This document shows positions 44,880 through 52,975 of a DNA stretch of 64,000 bases, in pieces. Below the pieces are notes generated by a model, which was not told the DNA's origin, ran no database searches, and worked only from the letters and a program-made list of their open reading frames with translations. The stretch is from contig JAPSGI010000001.1 of assembly GCA_031177685.1 (NCBI GenBank), forward strand, positions 1 to 64,000, written 5' to 3'. The number at the start of each line of letters is the position of its first letter. The stretch's first letter is position 1. Both the position numbers and the translations under genes were made by a program. Source of the stretch: Solirubrobacteraceae bacterium. GTDB lineage: Bacteria; Actinomycetota; Thermoleophilia; Solirubrobacterales; Solirubrobacteraceae.

Positions 44880-44907
44880 CGCACCGCATGTTGCCGTAGC
44901 GGCGGGT

Positions 44908-45273
44908 CTAGGCGACGTCGGCCGAAGTCGAGCGCGGCACGCGGCCGTCGCGCTCGTTGTCCATGAGCAGCGCGCGCGCGATGTCGACGACCTCGGCCAC
45001 GCGAATGTCCGAGAGGCGGTAGAAGACGCGCTTGCCGCGGCGCTCGGCGGTCACGAACCCGCACCAGCGCAGGCACGCCAGGTGGTTCGAGACCTTGGGC
45101 TGGGGCTGGCGCAGCGCCGCCACCAGCTCGCCGACCGACCGCTCCTCCTTGCGCAGGAGCTCGAGGATCCGCAGCCGCGTGGGATCGCCGAAGCCGCGAA
45201 AGTACTTCGCGAGCACCTCCACCTCCGTCGCCTTCGGCGGGAGTCGGAATGGTCCATCCATTCGGGTTGCCAC
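44908..45273 (-). CDS. ArsR/SmtB-family metalloregulator
   Basis: 121 residues from GTG (the ATG 12 bases later is an alternative). Winged helix 'FRGFGDPTRLRILELLRKEE', recognition helix 'QPKVSNHLACLRWCGFVTAE' and wing 'RRGKRVFYRL'. The two Cys in CLRWC have the spacing of the Cd/Pb sensor CmtR (CxxxC in the recognition helix), but the third C-terminal Cys of CmtR is missing. Probably a metal or thiol-sensing repressor of its own promoter or the divergent Usp gene. Confidence 0.88.
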   Translation of the reverse strand: MATRMDGPFRLPPKATEVEVLAKYFRGFGDPTRLRILELLRKEERSVGELVAALRQPQPKVSNHLACLRWCGFVTAERRGKRVFYRLSDIRVAEVVDIARALLMDNERDGRVPRSTSADVA

Positions 45274-45293
45274 CCGTTTCCTCCGTCCTCGGT

Positions 45294-45309
45294 TGATATG
45301 ACGGTATCA
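45294..45309. promoter_or_regulatory. Candidate ArsR operator
   Basis: TGATA-TGACGG-TATCA: perfect 5-base inverted arms in an unusually AT-rich spot 20 bases upstream of the arsR start and between the divergent genes. ArsR/SmtB sites are short AT-rich palindromes. Inferred only. Confidence 0.4.
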
Positions 45310-45407
45310 CTCGCCCCGGATTCGCGGTAATCGATTTTCCGGATCGTCCCCCCGCACGGGTGGGGATCGGCGTAGGCTTGAAGCGAGCCGACCGAAAGGA
45401 GTTGCGC

Positions 45408-45857
45408 ATGGAGTCCTCCACCCCCGCGCGCGTTCTGGTCGTCGCGGCGCGCACCGCCGCCACGCCCGCCCTCATCGAGGCCGTGCGGCAGCGGGCGGTC
45501 CGCGGACCCGCCGCCTTCACCCTCCTGGTGCCCAACCCGACGCACGGTCTGCACACCGTCGTGGACCCCGAGGACCAGGGCACCGGCGAGGCCGAGGCGA
45601 TCGTCGAGCTGGCCCGACCGCTGCTCGAGGAGGCCGCCGGCGGGCCGGTCGAGCACATCATCGGCGTCGAGCGCCCGCTGGACGCCATCCAGGACGCGGT
45701 CAACCTGCATGGCTTCGACGAGATCATCCTGTCCACGCTGCCCGCGCGCGTCTCGCGCTGGCTGAAGCTCGACCTTCCCAGCAAGGTGGGCGGCCTCGGG
45801 CTGCCGGTCACGACGGTGACCGCCCGCTCGAGCGAGGGGGTCCCCGCGGGAACGTGA
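45408..45857 (+). CDS. UspA-like nucleotide-binding domain protein
   Basis: 149 residues from ATG with AAAGGAG. Rossmann-like pattern: 'ARVLVVAARTAATPALIEAV', 'FTLLVPNPTHGLHTV' and 'AIQDAVNLHGFDEIILSTLP'. It resembles the Usp-like domain attached to some amino-acid permeases. The ATP-binding G-x2-G-x9-G motif of true UspA is not seen. Its stop overlaps the FAD oxidase start (GTGA), so the two may act together. Confidence 0.7.
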   Translation: MESSTPARVLVVAARTAATPALIEAVRQRAVRGPAAFTLLVPNPTHGLHTVVDPEDQGTGEAEAIVELARPLLEEAAGGPVEHIIGVERPLDAIQDAVNLHGFDEIILSTLPARVSRWLKLDLPSKVGGLGLPVTTVTARSSEGVPAGT

Positions 45858-47302
45858 ACTCCGCCGCCCTCCGGGACGCACTGGAAGGCCTCGACCTGCG
45901 GCCCCCGGACGCCTACGCGCGCGACCGCTCGCCGTTCTCCGTGCGGCCGGCGCTGGCCGTCGCCGCGCGTGACGGGAAGGAGGTGCGGGCCGTCCTGCGC
46001 GCGGCCGCCGAGCACGACGTACCGGTCACCGCCCGCGCGGGGGGCTCGGGCGTGGCGGGGCAGTGCCTGGGGGAGGGGGCGATCCTGGACACCTCGCCGC
46101 TGCAGGGGGTCGAGCCCGACGGCGAGGACGTGTGGTGTGGGGTGGGCGAGACGCTGGACGCGGTCAACCGGGCGCTGGGACCGTCCGGACGGGTCGTCGG
46201 TCCCGACGTGACCGCCGCCGACATGGCGTGCGTGGGCGGCCTGGTGGCGACCAACGCGTGCGGCTCGCGTTCGCTGCGCTACGGGCGCTTCGCCGACGCG
46301 GTGCGCGAGGTGCGCGGCGCGTGGGCGGGCGGCGACTCGCTGTCTCTGGCACCGGGCGAGGTGCCCGACCGCCTCGCCGGCGCGCTGCCCGCCGTGCGCG
46401 ACGGGCTGGGTGCGGAGCTGGACGCGGCCTGGCCGAGCCAGCCGCGGGCCTTCGGCGGCTACCGCCTGGAGGCCTTCGCCCGCGCCGGGGACGCGCTGTC
46501 GCTCGTGCCCGGCTCGGAGGGGACGCTGTGCGTGCTCACGCGCGTGCGCCTGGCCACCGTGCCCTCCGCGCGCCGGCGCTCGCTGCTGGAGGTGCGCTGC
46601 GCCTCGCTGCGCGCGGCGCTCGATCGGGCGCCGGCCTGCGTGGCCGCGGGCGCCAGCGCGGTGGAGGTGCTCGACCACCTGCTCCTGGACGCGGCGGGGC
46701 TGTCGTCGGGACGCGACGGCGCACTGCTGCTCGTCGAATTCCTCGACGACGACGGCGGGCCGACGCGCCTGCGCGCGGCGCTGCCCGGGGACGACGCCGT
46801 GCTGCTGTCCGAGCCGCACGCCAAGCGGATGTGGGCGCTGCGCCGCTCGGCCCTGGCCCTGGTGGCGGCGCGCGGCGCCGCGCCCGTGGCCGTCTTCGAG
46901 GACCCGGCGGTCGCGCCGGAACGGGCGGGCGTGTTCGCGGAGGACCTGCTGGCGGCGCTGGCGCGCCGCGGGTTCGCCGACGTCGTGGTCTACGGACACG
47001 CCGGCGCGGGCTGCCTGCACGTGCGCCCGCTGTGCGACCCCTTCGACCCGGGCGCCGGCCCGCGCCTGCTCGACGCGCTGCCGGAGGTCGCCGAGCTGGT
47101 GGCGGCCCACGGGGGCGCGCTGACCGGCGAGCACGGCTGGGGGCTGGCCCGCTCGCACCTCGCTCCCGCCGCGCTGGGGCGCGCGCTGTACCACCGCTGC
47201 GAGCAGGTCAAGCGGGCGTGGGACCCGCGCGGCCTCCTCAATCCAGGCCGGATCGTGGGCGGGCGCGACCCGCGCGGGGCCTGGGCACTCACGCCAGCCT
47301 GA
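45854..47302 (+). CDS. FAD-linked oxidase (GlcD/VAO-type)
   Basis: 482 residues from GTG in the overlap. PCMH FAD-binding domain: 'VTARAGGSGVAGQCLGEGAI', 'VVGPDVTAADMACVGGLVAT' and 'NACGSRSLRYGRFADAVREV'. C-terminal oxidase domain ends with 'LTGEHGWGLARSHL' and 'AWDPRGLLNPGRIVGG', typical for glycolate/D-lactate dehydrogenase-like enzymes. Substrate is likely a 2-hydroxy acid. Confidence 0.88.
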   Translation: MNSAALRDALEGLDLRPPDAYARDRSPFSVRPALAVAARDGKEVRAVLRAAAEHDVPVTARAGGSGVAGQCLGEGAILDTSPLQGVEPDGEDVWCGVGETLDAVNRALGPSGRVVGPDVTAADMACVGGLVATNACGSRSLRYGRFADAVREVRGAWAGGDSLSLAPGEVPDRLAGALPAVRDGLGAELDAAWPSQPRAFGGYRLEAFARAGDALSLVPGSEGTLCVLTRVRLATVPSARRRSLLEVRCASLRAALDRAPACVAAGASAVEVLDHLLLDAAGLSSGRDGALLLVEFLDDDGGPTRLRAALPGDDAVLLSEPHAKRMWALRRSALALVAARGAAPVAVFEDPAVAPERAGVFAEDLLAALARRGFADVVVYGHAGAGCLHVRPLCDPFDPGAGPRLLDALPEVAELVAAHGGALTGEHGWGLARSHLAPAALGRALYHRCEQVKRAWDPRGLLNPGRIVGGRDPRGAWALTPA

Positions 47303-47381
47303 TCACCGCGATCACCATCCCCGCCAGCACGAGGACGACGATCGCCACCTGCATCCACACCCAGGTCGGAGACATCGGCAT
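47289..47381 (-). CDS. Possible 30-residue single-helix membrane peptide
   Basis: ATG 47381 to TGA 47289: MPMSPTWVWMQVAIVVLVLA continuing GMVIAVIRLA. It is one clean hydrophobic helix with no strong ribosome site, overlapping the end of the FAD oxidase and divergent from the Usp gene. It could be real or chance. Confidence 0.35.
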   Translation of the reverse strand: MPMSPTWVWMQVAIVVLVLAGMVIAVIRLA

Positions 47382-47421
47382 ATCATCCCGCGCGACACCG
47401 GCAGCAGCGGAGAGGAGAGGG

Positions 47422-47865
47422 ATGTTCGGCTCGATCGTGGTGGGAACCGACGGCTCCGAGACGGCCGGTGAGGCCGTCCGCCAGGCCACCGAGCTCGCGA
47501 AGAAGACGGGGTCGCAGATCGACCTCGTCAGCGCCTACGAGCCCGTGTCGAGCGCCCGGCTGCGCGAGGAGGCGCAGCAGGTCCCGCGGGACCTGGAGTG
47601 GATGGTCAACCCGCGCGAGGACGTCGACGCCACCCTGGAGAGCGCCGCCGAGCAGGTCAAGGAGGCCGGGGTCGACGTGCAGGTGTTCGCGCGCGAGGGC
47701 GATCCGGCGGACGCCATCCTCGACGTGGCCGAGGAGCGCAACGCGGGGCTGATCGTGGTGGGCAACAAGGGCATGACCGGCGCGAAGCGCTTCCTGCTGG
47801 GCTCCGTCCCGAACAAGGTGAGCCACCACGCTCCCTGTTCGGTGCTGATCATCCGGACTACGTAG
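47422..47865 (+). CDS. Universal stress protein A family
   Basis: 147 residues from ATG, with GAGGAGAGGG. 'SIVVGTDGSETAGEAVRQAT' at the N-terminus and the ATP-binding motif 'VVGNKGMTGAKRFLLGSVPN' with 'APCSVLIIRT' at the end. It is a typical single-domain ATP-binding Usp involved in stress response. Overlaps the convergent protease by 8 bases. Confidence 0.93.
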   Translation: MFGSIVVGTDGSETAGEAVRQATELAKKTGSQIDLVSAYEPVSSARLREEAQQVPRDLEWMVNPREDVDATLESAAEQVKEAGVDVQVFAREGDPADAILDVAEERNAGLIVVGNKGMTGAKRFLLGSVPNKVSHHAPCSVLIIRTT

Positions 47866-49126
47866 GCCGCGCCGTCGCGCGCGCGGCGTCCACCAGCCCG
47901 GCGCCGTAGCGCTGGTCGTACCCGGGCGGGCCGAGGTCGCGTGCTGTGGCCTCCAGATGCGTCTCGATCGCGCGGGGGGTCGGCTTGCGCCCGATCACGC
48001 CGCTGGCGATCGCCAGGGCGGCCACCGCCGAGACGTGGGGCGCCGCCATCGACGTCCCCTGGTAGCCGCCGGGCAGCCCGAAGCGCCGCGGCGAGCCCTG
48101 GAACGTGAGCTGGAAGATGTCGCGGCCGGGCCGTCCGTCGGGCCGGCAGTGCACGGGGTCCTCGGCGATCGCGGCGTCCGCGCCGCCGCCGGGCGCGACG
48201 ATGTCCAGGCCGCGCCCGTCGTTGGAGTACTCGGCCTGGCAGAGGTGCTCGGTCGTGGCGCCGACCGAGAGCACGCCGCTGGCGCGCGCGGGGTAGGCGA
48301 CCGCGCGCAGCGCCTCGTTGCCCGAGGCGCCGACGACCAGCACGCCCTTGCGCACGGCGTAGCGGATCGCGCTGAGGACCTCGGGGATCTGGGAGGCCGG
48401 CACCGAGGAGTCGAACTCCAGGGAGAGGTTGATGACGTCGGCGCCGCTGCGGGCGGCGAAGCGGATCCCGCGCGCGATCGCCGCGGCGTCGCCCAGGCCC
48501 TGGTCGTCGAGCACCCGCACGGGCATGACCGTCGCGCCGTAGGCGATGCCGGTCAGCGCGCGGCCGTTGTCCACGCGCTCGGCGATCACGCCCGCCACGA
48601 AGGTGCCGTGGCCGTTCTCGTCGTCGGGGAAACGGTCGCGGTCCACGAAGTCGTAGCCGCGCGCGAAGCGGGTGCCCACGAAGTCGGGCGAGCGCCGGAA
48701 GCGGCGCGTGGTGCGGTAGGCGACCCCCGTGTCCAGCACGGCCACCGTGACCCCGCGCCCGCCCGGCCGGCCGGCCGCGATGAGGTTGGCCCAGGCGTCC
48801 GGGGCGTTCACGCCCGCGGCGGCGAGGAAGTTCCACTGGACGCGCTGCCAGTTCCCGCGTCCCCCGCGCCCGGGGTCGTCGGGGATGAAGCCGGTGACGC
48901 GGGCGACGTGGTTGGGCACGGCGTACTCGACGCGCCGTCGGCGCTCCAGCTCGCGCGCGGCCTCCCGGACCGGCTTGCCCTCCGGCAGGCGCACCACGGT
49001 CGGCTCGGCGCGGCCCTCGAGCTTGACCACCACCTCGCCGGGGACATAGGGCGCCTGCGCGCGCGCGGACGCAGGCGCGGCGAGCGTCGCCGCGACGAGC
49101 AGGAGGATCGTGAGGAGGCGTGGCAT
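47858..49126 (-). CDS. Secreted subtilisin-like serine protease (S8)
   Basis: 422 residues from ATG; signal peptide to about 'APASARAQA'. A short prodomain-like part (about 25-85) follows. Catalytic triad: Asp in 'TVAVLDTGVAY', His in 'ENGHGTFVAGVIAE' and Ser in 'GTSMAAPHVSAVA', with the oxyanion Asn in 'VVGASGNEALRAV'. Probably exported and self-processing. No C-terminal anchoring domain is seen. Confidence 0.93.
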   Translation of the reverse strand: MPRLLTILLLVAATLAAPASARAQAPYVPGEVVVKLEGRAEPTVVRLPEGKPVREAARELERRRRVEYAVPNHVARVTGFIPDDPGRGGRGNWQRVQWNFLAAAGVNAPDAWANLIAAGRPGGRGVTVAVLDTGVAYRTTRRFRRSPDFVGTRFARGYDFVDRDRFPDDENGHGTFVAGVIAERVDNGRALTGIAYGATVMPVRVLDDQGLGDAAAIARGIRFAARSGADVINLSLEFDSSVPASQIPEVLSAIRYAVRKGVLVVGASGNEALRAVAYPARASGVLSVGATTEHLCQAEYSNDGRGLDIVAPGGGADAAIAEDPVHCRPDGRPGRDIFQLTFQGSPRRFGLPGGYQGTSMAAPHVSAVAALAIASGVIGRKPTPRAIETHLEATARDLGPPGYDQRYGAGLVDAARATARPT

Positions 49127-49228
49127 CGAGTGGGGCGCGTGTTAAGACATCATCGGCAGGTAGAAGTTTCCCTCTGACCTCCAATCCCTCCTCTGAGCTC
49201 GCGCTTCTTTCCCCGTGACGAGTACTTC

Positions 49229-49657
49229 ATGCGCCTGGCCCTGCGGGAGGCCGAGCGGGCGCTGGAGCACGACGACGTCCCGATCGGCGCCGTCGTCGTC
49301 CACGAGGGCGAGGTCATCGGCGCCGGCGCCAACGAACGCGAGCTGCGCGGGGACCCCACCGCGCACGCGGAGGTGCTGGCGCTGCGCGAGGCGTCGTCGC
49401 ACCTGGGCAGCTGGCGGCTGCTGGATTGCAGCCTGTACGTGACGCTGGAGCCGTGCGCGATGTGCGCCGGGGCGATCGTCCTCGCCCGCCTGCCCCGCGT
49501 GGTGTACGGCGCGACGGACCCCAAGGCGGGGATGGCGGGCAGCGTCCTCGACGTCCTCGGCGAGCCGCGGCTCAACCACCGGCCCGAGGTCGCGAGCGGC
49601 CTGCTCGCGCAGGACAGCGCGGAGCTGCTGCAGGCGTTCTTCGCGCCGCGACGCTGA
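49229..49657 (+). CDS. tadA: tRNA-specific adenosine deaminase
   Basis: 142 residues from ATG 49229. Zinc deaminase: 'TAHAEVLALREA' (His and catalytic Glu) and 'LEPCAMCAGAIV' (two Cys). It converts A34 to inosine in tRNA-Arg(ACG), which is encoded at 7.6 kb. About ten residues shorter at the N-terminus than E. coli TadA; the in-frame upstream codons (ending DEYF) suggest a longer form from a non-ATG start. Confidence 0.93.
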   Translation: MRLALREAERALEHDDVPIGAVVVHEGEVIGAGANERELRGDPTAHAEVLALREASSHLGSWRLLDCSLYVTLEPCAMCAGAIVLARLPRVVYGATDPKAGMAGSVLDVLGEPRLNHRPEVASGLLAQDSAELLQAFFAPRR

Positions 49658-49675
49658 GCCCAGCCCGATTCGCTT

Positions 49676-50836
49676 CTAGCGGCGGTTGCCCGCGCCCGTC
49701 CAGAGGACGATCGGGCGGCGACCCGCATGGCGGCGGGCTGGGGCGCGGCGGCCTCGGCGCACGGTTCGCGAAGCGCGTCGCCGCTGCGCGCGCGCACGCC
49801 GGCGGTGGGCGCGCGCCCGCCGGGCCCGCCGTTGCGCGCTGGACGTCCGTCGCACGGCGTAGGTCCCGCGCGTCTCGCTCAGGTCCATCGAGCGGCCCGC
49901 CGCCTTCGCCAGGACGTTGCCGGCGATCACGAAGCTCTCGCGGGTCGGTCCCGCCGAGTCGACCGGCGAGACGTAGATGCCGGCGCTCGTGGTGCCCCGG
50001 ATCGTGTTGCGCCGCCACGTGCTCGTCCCGGGCAGCGGATCCTCCTGGAACCACGCGATGCCGATGGGGCCGTCCTCGATCCGGTTGTACTCGATGGTGC
50101 TGTTGCGCCGGCGGGCGGAGACCCCGTTGGCCGAGAAGCCGCGGATCGTGTTGGCGACCACGCGGGTGTCGGCCGCGTCGAGGTAGATCCCGTGCTTGCC
50201 GTAGCCGATCGAGGCGTCGAGCCCGGTGTCGACGATCGTGTTGCGGGCCACCGTGAAGCCGTGGCCCTCGAGGATCAGGCCCGAGTCGCGCGTGCGCTCG
50301 ATCTCGTTGTCGGCGATCGTCCACGAGTCGTTGGAGGCGTTGGCCGAGTTGATCGCCACCCCCACGTCGCGGATCGCCATGTGCCGGATGACGATCTGGT
50401 CGACGTCCGCCCGGGCCGAGGCGAGGATCCCCTGCTCGACACCCGAGAGCGCCAGGTTCTCGAACGTCAGCCAGTCCACGTCCGACAGCCACACCCCGGC
50501 GCCGAGCGTCGCCCGCCCGAAGCCGTAGGAGCCGAACGTGATCGGGTGCGCGGCCGCGCCGGACTCGTCGGGCATCAGCGTGGTGTCGGAGAACGTCGAC
50601 CCGGCCTCGAAGAGCACGCGGTCCCCCGGCGCGAGCGTCGCGTCGTTGACGCGGTCCACCGTGCGCCATGCGAACTCCGGGGCCAGCCCGGAATTGGCGT
50701 CGGATCCCGAGGCGCTGACGTAGTACGTCGCGCCCGTCGGGCCCTGCCCGTTTGCGGCGGGTGCGGTTGCGCCCGCGATCGCCATGGCGATCGCGCACAG
50801 CCACCGCAGCCGGCCGGCCACCGTACTTGCCTGCAT
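49676..50836 (-). CDS. Secreted right-handed beta-helix repeat protein
   Basis: 386 residues from ATG 50836 with a signal peptide (LRWLCAIAMAIAGATAPAA). Pectate-lyase-like parallel beta-helix: repeated 'N-I' ladders such as 'WTIADNEIERTRDSGLILEG', 'FTVARNTIVDTGLDASIGYG', 'STIEYNRIEDGPIGIAWF'. After about residue 325 it changes to an Arg/Ala-rich tail (RRTSSAQRRARRARAHRRRA) that breaks the helix pattern, perhaps a wall-binding tail or a frameshifted end. Carbohydrate binding or cleavage is likely; no catalytic residues assigned. Confidence 0.75.
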   Translation of the reverse strand: MQASTVAGRLRWLCAIAMAIAGATAPAANGQGPTGATYYVSASGSDANSGLAPEFAWRTVDRVNDATLAPGDRVLFEAGSTFSDTTLMPDESGAAAHPITFGSYGFGRATLGAGVWLSDVDWLTFENLALSGVEQGILASARADVDQIVIRHMAIRDVGVAINSANASNDSWTIADNEIERTRDSGLILEGHGFTVARNTIVDTGLDASIGYGKHGIYLDAADTRVVANTIRGFSANGVSARRRNSTIEYNRIEDGPIGIAWFQEDPLPGTSTWRRNTIRGTTSAGIYVSPVDSAGPTRESFVIAGNVLAKAAGRSMDLSETRGTYAVRRTSSAQRRARRARAHRRRARAQRRRASRTVRRGRRAPARRHAGRRPIVLWTGAGNRR

Positions 50837-50960
50837 CGCACCCCTGCGTCCGTTCCGGTACGCAGCCAGCGTGCACCGGTGACGGGGCGGCCGCAATCGC
50901 ACGACCCGTTTCGCATAGGTTGGCGGCTGGAGTGCGCGGCGAGTCTCCCGCCGGACACGT

Positions 50961-50992
50961 GCGCTCGGCAGGACGGTGACGGCTACGTAGCG
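50961..50992 (+). repeat. 32-base direct repeat, copy 1
   Basis: Begins GCGCTCGGCAGGACGGTGAC and matches 54668-54699 in all but one of 32 bases. Copy 2 is the 3' end of the methyltransferase/hydrolase gene, so this copy is a stump of such a gene (codons ALGRTVTAT plus stop). It lies upstream of tRNA-Ser(CGA). Confidence 0.8.
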
Positions 50993-51065
50993 GCCGAAGA
51001 CCTGACCGACGCACCCGCGCGCTCAGCCCAGCGATACCCTGAGGGCGCTGTCCCGCAGCATCCTC

Positions 51066-51154
51066 GGAGGGGTGCCGGAGTGGTTGAACGGGGCGGTCTC
51101 GAAAACCGTTGTGGGCCTTACGGTCCACCGAGGGTTCGAATCCCTCCCCCTCCG
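51066..51154 (+). tRNA. tRNA-Ser (anticodon CGA)
   Basis: Starts GGAGGGGTGCCGGAGTGG, ends GGTTCGAATCCC with acceptor CCCCTCC and discriminator G. Anticodon loop CTCGAAA gives CGA. Long variable arm present. No CCA encoded. Confidence 0.97.
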
Positions 51155-51197
51155 CTTACGCCCGCAGGCCGCCGAGGCGGAGGGCCATAATCGGGCT

Positions 51198-52835
51198 GTG
51201 GCAGATGCTGCGGCGCAACGCGAGCGGGGCCGCGCGGGGTATGCGAGGCGCCAGTGGACGGATGCCTACGAAGCGCTCTCCAGCGCCGACCGGGCGGCCC
51301 CGCTGGAGGCCGAGGACCTCGAGCTGCTGGCGACCTCGGCCTACATGCTCGGCCGCGAGGACGACTACTTCGGCGCCCTCGAGCGCGGCTATCACGCGCA
51401 TCTCGAGGCCGGCCAGGCCGAGCGCGCCCTGCGCTGCGCCTTCTGGGTGGGGATCAACCTCGCGCGCCAGGGGGAGATGGGCCGGGCGAGCGGGTGGCTC
51501 GGGCGCGCCCAGCGACTGCTCGAACAGCAACAGCGCGACTGCGTCGAGCGCGGCTATCTCCTGATCCCGGCCATGTTCCGGCACCAGGCCGCGGGCGACT
51601 GGGAAGAGGCCGCCAGCACGGCGGCCAGCGCGGCGGAGATCGGCGAGCGGTTCGGCGACCCGGACCTGTTCGCGCTCGCGGCTCACCAGCAGGGCCACAT
51701 CCTGATCCGTCAGGAGCGCGTCGCGGACGGCCTCGGCCTGCTCGACGAGGCGATGGTCGCGGCCACCTCGGGGGAGCTGTCGCCGATCGTCACCGGCATC
51801 GTCTACTGCGGCGTGATCCTGGCCTGCCAGGAGGCCTACGAGCTGCGCCGCGCCCAGGAGTGGACCGCCGCGCTCACCAGCTGGTGCGCGGAGCAGCCGG
51901 AGATGGTGGCCTTCACCGGCCGTTGCCTGCTGCACCGCGCCGAGATCGTGCAGGTGCGCGGCGGTTGGGACGAGGCACTGGCGGAGGCGGCACGAGCGGT
52001 CGAGCGCAGCGCGCGCACCAACAACCGTGGGGCGGCCGGTGAGGCGTGCTACCGCCAGGGGGAGGTTCACCGCCTGCGCGGGCAGCTCGCGGCCGCGGAG
52101 GAGTCCTACCGGGAGGCGAGCCGGTGGGGGCGCGAGCCCCAGCCGGGTCTGGCCCTCCTGCGGCTCGCGCAGGGCGACCGCGAGGCGGCGGTCACGGGGA
52201 TCCGCCGCGCCGCCGGCGAGGCCACCGATCCCCTGGCGCGCGCCGGACTCCTGCCCGCTCACGTCGAGATCGCGCTGGCCGTGGGCGAGCGCGAGGAGGC
52301 GCGGCGCGCGGCCGGCGAGCTGCAGGAGATCGCCGCGGGGCGGGGGAGCGCGATGCTCGACGCCATGGCGGCGGGCGCCCGGGGAAACGTCGCCCTGGCG
52401 GAGGACGACCCGCCGGGCGCGCTGGTGGCACTGCGCCGAGCGTGGCAGTCATGGCAGGAGCTCGAGGCTCCCTACGAGGCGGCGCGCATGCGGGTGCTGG
52501 TGGGGCTGGCCTGCCGGGCGTTGGGCGACGCGGACGCGGCGGCGCTGGAGCTCGAGGCGGCGCGCGAGACCTTCGCGCAACTCGAGGCGAAGCCCGACCT
52601 GGCGCGGGTCGACTCTCTCCTCACGGGGGAACGCCCCGATGCTCACGGGCTGACGCCGCGTGAGGTCGAGGTGCTGCGCCTGGTGGCCGCCGGGAACAGC
52701 AACCGCGAGATCGCCGCCGCATTGGTGATCAGCGAGCACACGGTGGCGCGCCACCTGCAGAACATCTTCGCCAAGCTCGGCGTCTCCTCGCGGACCGCGG
52801 CGGGCGCCTACGCGTTCGAGCACGACCTCGTCTGA
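51198..52835 (+). CDS. LuxR-family regulator with TPR-like N-terminal region
   Basis: 545 residues from GTG 51198, 43 bases after the tRNA. The first about 470 residues are helical, TPR/MalT-like repeats ('RALRCAFWVGINLARQGEMG', 'AAHQQGHILIRQERVADGLG', 'ACYRQGEVHRLRGQLAAAEE'). C-terminal LuxR helix-turn-helix: 'GLTPREVEVLRLVAAGNSNR' with 'EIAAALVISEHTVARHLQNI'. No ATPase or sensor domain is visible. Probably controls the downstream fusion gene. Confidence 0.87.
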   Translation: MADAAAQRERGRAGYARRQWTDAYEALSSADRAAPLEAEDLELLATSAYMLGREDDYFGALERGYHAHLEAGQAERALRCAFWVGINLARQGEMGRASGWLGRAQRLLEQQQRDCVERGYLLIPAMFRHQAAGDWEEAASTAASAAEIGERFGDPDLFALAAHQQGHILIRQERVADGLGLLDEAMVAATSGELSPIVTGIVYCGVILACQEAYELRRAQEWTAALTSWCAEQPEMVAFTGRCLLHRAEIVQVRGGWDEALAEAARAVERSARTNNRGAAGEACYRQGEVHRLRGQLAAAEESYREASRWGREPQPGLALLRLAQGDREAAVTGIRRAAGEATDPLARAGLLPAHVEIALAVGEREEARRAAGELQEIAAGRGSAMLDAMAAGARGNVALAEDDPPGALVALRRAWQSWQELEAPYEAARMRVLVGLACRALGDADAAALELEAARETFAQLEAKPDLARVDSLLTGERPDAHGLTPREVEVLRLVAAGNSNREIAAALVISEHTVARHLQNIFAKLGVSSRTAAGAYAFEHDLV

Positions 52836-52975
52836 GGCCGTGGGCACAAATGACCACGGCCACCGACCGGACAGGTTGGTCAATCCGGGCGATGCGCGAA
52901 CCCCTCACGGAGGCCTAGCGTCCGGGTCGAAGCAAATCGACCAACTGACCCCGGCACGGAAGGGGACGAGAGGGC

